Source: an uncultured Chitinophagaceae bacterium
GTDB lineage: Bacteria; Bacteroidota; Bacteroidia; Chitinophagales; Chitinophagaceae
Direction: 5' to 3'
Assembly: GCA_937897585.1 (NCBI GenBank)
Contig: CALCNY010000070.1
Span: forward strand, 1-14,176
Length of the DNA: 14,176 nt
Shown here: positions 12,733 through 14,176 of the stretch, in pieces
How positions within the stretch are numbered: position 1 is the stretch's first letter
Layout of the letters: each line of letters opens with the position of its first letter
Made by a program: the position numbers and the translations under genes
Notes under the pieces: generated by a model
What the model saw: only the letters and a program-made list of their open reading frames with translations
What the model was told of the DNA's origin: nothing
Databases searched by the model: none

Positions 12733-14176
12733 ATGAAGAAAATTGTACTCATTACCGCTATTTTATCGTCATTTACGATTATTTCTCAAGCCCAAAACAC
12801 AAAAACAACAGCCGATGCAACCGCATCCAAAACTCCGGGCGAGTCTTTCACAGTAACATTAAAAACGCCAAGTTACAAATCCGGTCTTACGTATTTGTGT
12901 TATCACATGGGCAAGAACCTTAACATAGAGGATTCAACTTACATCAACCAACAAGGTATCGCCATATTTAAAGGCGACAGAAAATTAATGGGAGGCATTT
13001 ATGCAATTGTATTTCCCGGTAAAAATCTAACTTTTGATTTCTTTGTAGATAAAGAACAAAACCTCAGCATTTATGCGGATAGTACTGATTTGCAAAATGT
13101 AAAAATTACAGGTTCAAATGTCAATGAGCTTTTTCAACTCTATCAGAAATTCGTAGGATCTACTGGCATGAAGATGCAAAATGAAAGAATTGCCTATAAT
13201 GCAGCTAAAACCAAAGAAGATTCAACACTTCATCTAGAAAATTATAACAAGTTCAATAAAGAACTCATTGATTTCAGAGACAAGCTGATGAAAGAAAATC
13301 CTGAGTCCATGATGGCTTTGATGCTAAATGCAATGAGAGAACCAGAGATATTAAACAAAGAACCTAAAACTCGTCAGGACACACTTGATAACTATTATAA
13401 TTACAAGCAACATTATTGGGATGGCGTTTCGTTTACAGATGACCGTGTTATTCGCACGCCTTTCTTCTTACCAAAATTGGAGCGCTATTACAGAGAAATT
13501 GTACAACAAGCGCCAGATAGCATTATCAAGGATTTAGATTACAAATTGTTATTGGCTAGAGTAAGTCCGGAAATGTATAAATTTTTATTGAACTGGTTTA
13601 CAGATGAATACATCAATCCAAAATACATGGGCCAGGATGCCGTTTTTGTTCATCTTTTTGAAAAATACCATAGCAAAGGCGTAAGTACCTGGTTGAATGA
13701 AAAACAACAGGAAACGATTTCAAGAAGAGCTTATATGCAGATGAGCAATTTGATTGGTGTAAAGGCAGCCAATCTTGAAATGGTAGATTCTACAGGAAAA
13801 TTAAAACCATTATACGATTTGAATGCAGAGTATACATTAGTAGTTTTCTGGGATCCAACTTGCGGACATTGTAAAGAAGAAATCCCAAGAATAGATTCAA
13901 TTTACAGAGCTTCTTGGAAAGCAAAGGGTGTAAGAATTTATTCTGTATTGTCGGATAACGACAAGAAAAAAGAATGGATTGATTACGTTAAAGAACATAA
14001 AATCGGCGACTGGACAAACGTATACGAAACCAAGGAAATGGAAAAAGTTGTTGCTGATGCACAGCGTGCTGGTTTCAGACAATTATATGATGTTATTCAA
14101 ACACCAACTATTTTATTGCTTGATAAAGACAAACGTATAGTTGGTAAGAAATTAAGTTGGGAGCAGTTGAATGATT
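12733..14176 (+). CDS. Periplasmic thioredoxin-fold protein with DUF4369/DUF5106-like domains (3' end cut by the window)
   Basis: The frame is open from the ATG at 12733 to the window edge: 481 codons with no stop. A signal peptide covers 1-20 (MKKIVLITAI...SQA|Q). It has no lipobox Cys, so the protein should be soluble in the periplasm. Residues 36-135 resemble DUF4369. Residues about 165-335 resemble DUF5106 (KENPESMMALMLNAMREP, YYNYKQHYWDGVSFTDDRVIRTPFF, MGQDAVFVHLFEKY). Residues about 343-481 form a TlpA/AhpC-type thioredoxin fold with FWDPTCGHCKEE (C377, C380) and the cis-proline TPT at P459. The CGHC site, unlike the usual CxPC, resembles the protein disulfide isomerase motif. Family length suggests only a few residues are missing. 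A role in periplasmic thiol exchange is likely; the partner is unknown. Confidence 0.9.
   Translation, partial: MKKIVLITAILSSFTIISQAQNTKTTADATASKTPGESFTVTLKTPSYKSGLTYLCYHMGKNLNIEDSTYINQQGIAIFKGDRKLMGGIYAIVFPGKNLTFDFFVDKEQNLSIYADSTDLQNVKITGSNVNELFQLYQKFVGSTGMKMQNERIAYNAAKTKEDSTLHLENYNKFNKELIDFRDKLMKENPESMMALMLNAMREPEILNKEPKTRQDTLDNYYNYKQHYWDGVSFTDDRVIRTPFFLPKLERYYREIVQQAPDSIIKDLDYKLLLARVSPEMYKFLLNWFTDEYINPKYMGQDAVFVHLFEKYHSKGVSTWLNEKQQETISRRAYMQMSNLIGVKAANLEMVDSTGKLKPLYDLNAEYTLVVFWDPTCGHCKEEIPRIDSIYRASWKAKGVRIYSVLSDNDKKKEWIDYVKEHKIGDWTNVYETKEMEKVVADAQRAGFRQLYDVIQTPTILLLDKDKRIVGKKLSWEQLND

Overview
The window looks like chromosomal DNA from a member of the Bacteroidota, probably near the Chitinophagaceae. 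The phylum call rests on four things. A secreted protein ends in a type IX secretion (Por) sorting domain. Boxes matching the Bacteroidota sigma-A -7 consensus TAnnTTTG sit in front of six genes. Shine-Dalgarno sequences are largely absent, and the DNA is AT-rich. A periplasmic DUF4369/DUF5106/thioredoxin protein also fits this phylum. The family-level placement is inference. No phage, IS, CRISPR, tRNA or rRNA was seen. The genes are mostly housekeeping.

Layout. kdsB (minus) is followed at its 3' end by a 44-bp perfect palindrome. It is divergent from a 677-residue T9SS-secreted protein (plus). That gene and dnaN (minus) converge, and each has its own intrinsic terminator. dnaN is divergent from recX-msrC (plus, 14-nt gap). 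msrC converges on an AlkA-like DNA glycosylase (minus), which follows cysS (minus). From 12605 down to 8333 runs a minus-strand gene string: an RlmD/TrmA-like RNA uracil-5-methyltransferase, two adjacent rhomboid genes, and a membrane-anchored endonuclease/exonuclease/phosphatase (EEP) protein. A divergent thioredoxin-fold protein (plus) runs off the right edge.

Functions are mixed: LPS Kdo activation (kdsB), replication and repair (dnaN, recX, the glycosylase), oxidative damage repair (free Met-R-sulfoxide reductase), translation (cysS, rRNA methyltransferase), membrane proteolysis (rhomboids), and secreted or periplasmic proteins. I see no defence or mobile system.

The least ordinary content lies between the genes. 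The spacers hold several unrelated degenerate short tandem arrays with periods of 7, 8 and 9 bp. There is also a dispersed repeat in inverted orientation bracketing dnaN-recX-msrC, a triple GGTG/CACC hairpin repeat, and a palindrome with a third half-copy. Several of these abut or overlap the stop codons of neighbouring genes. Among the proteins, the most notable points are that the second rhomboid has Asn in place of the catalytic Ser, and that the methyltransferase appears to begin with GTG at or within a base or two of the predicted transcription start.
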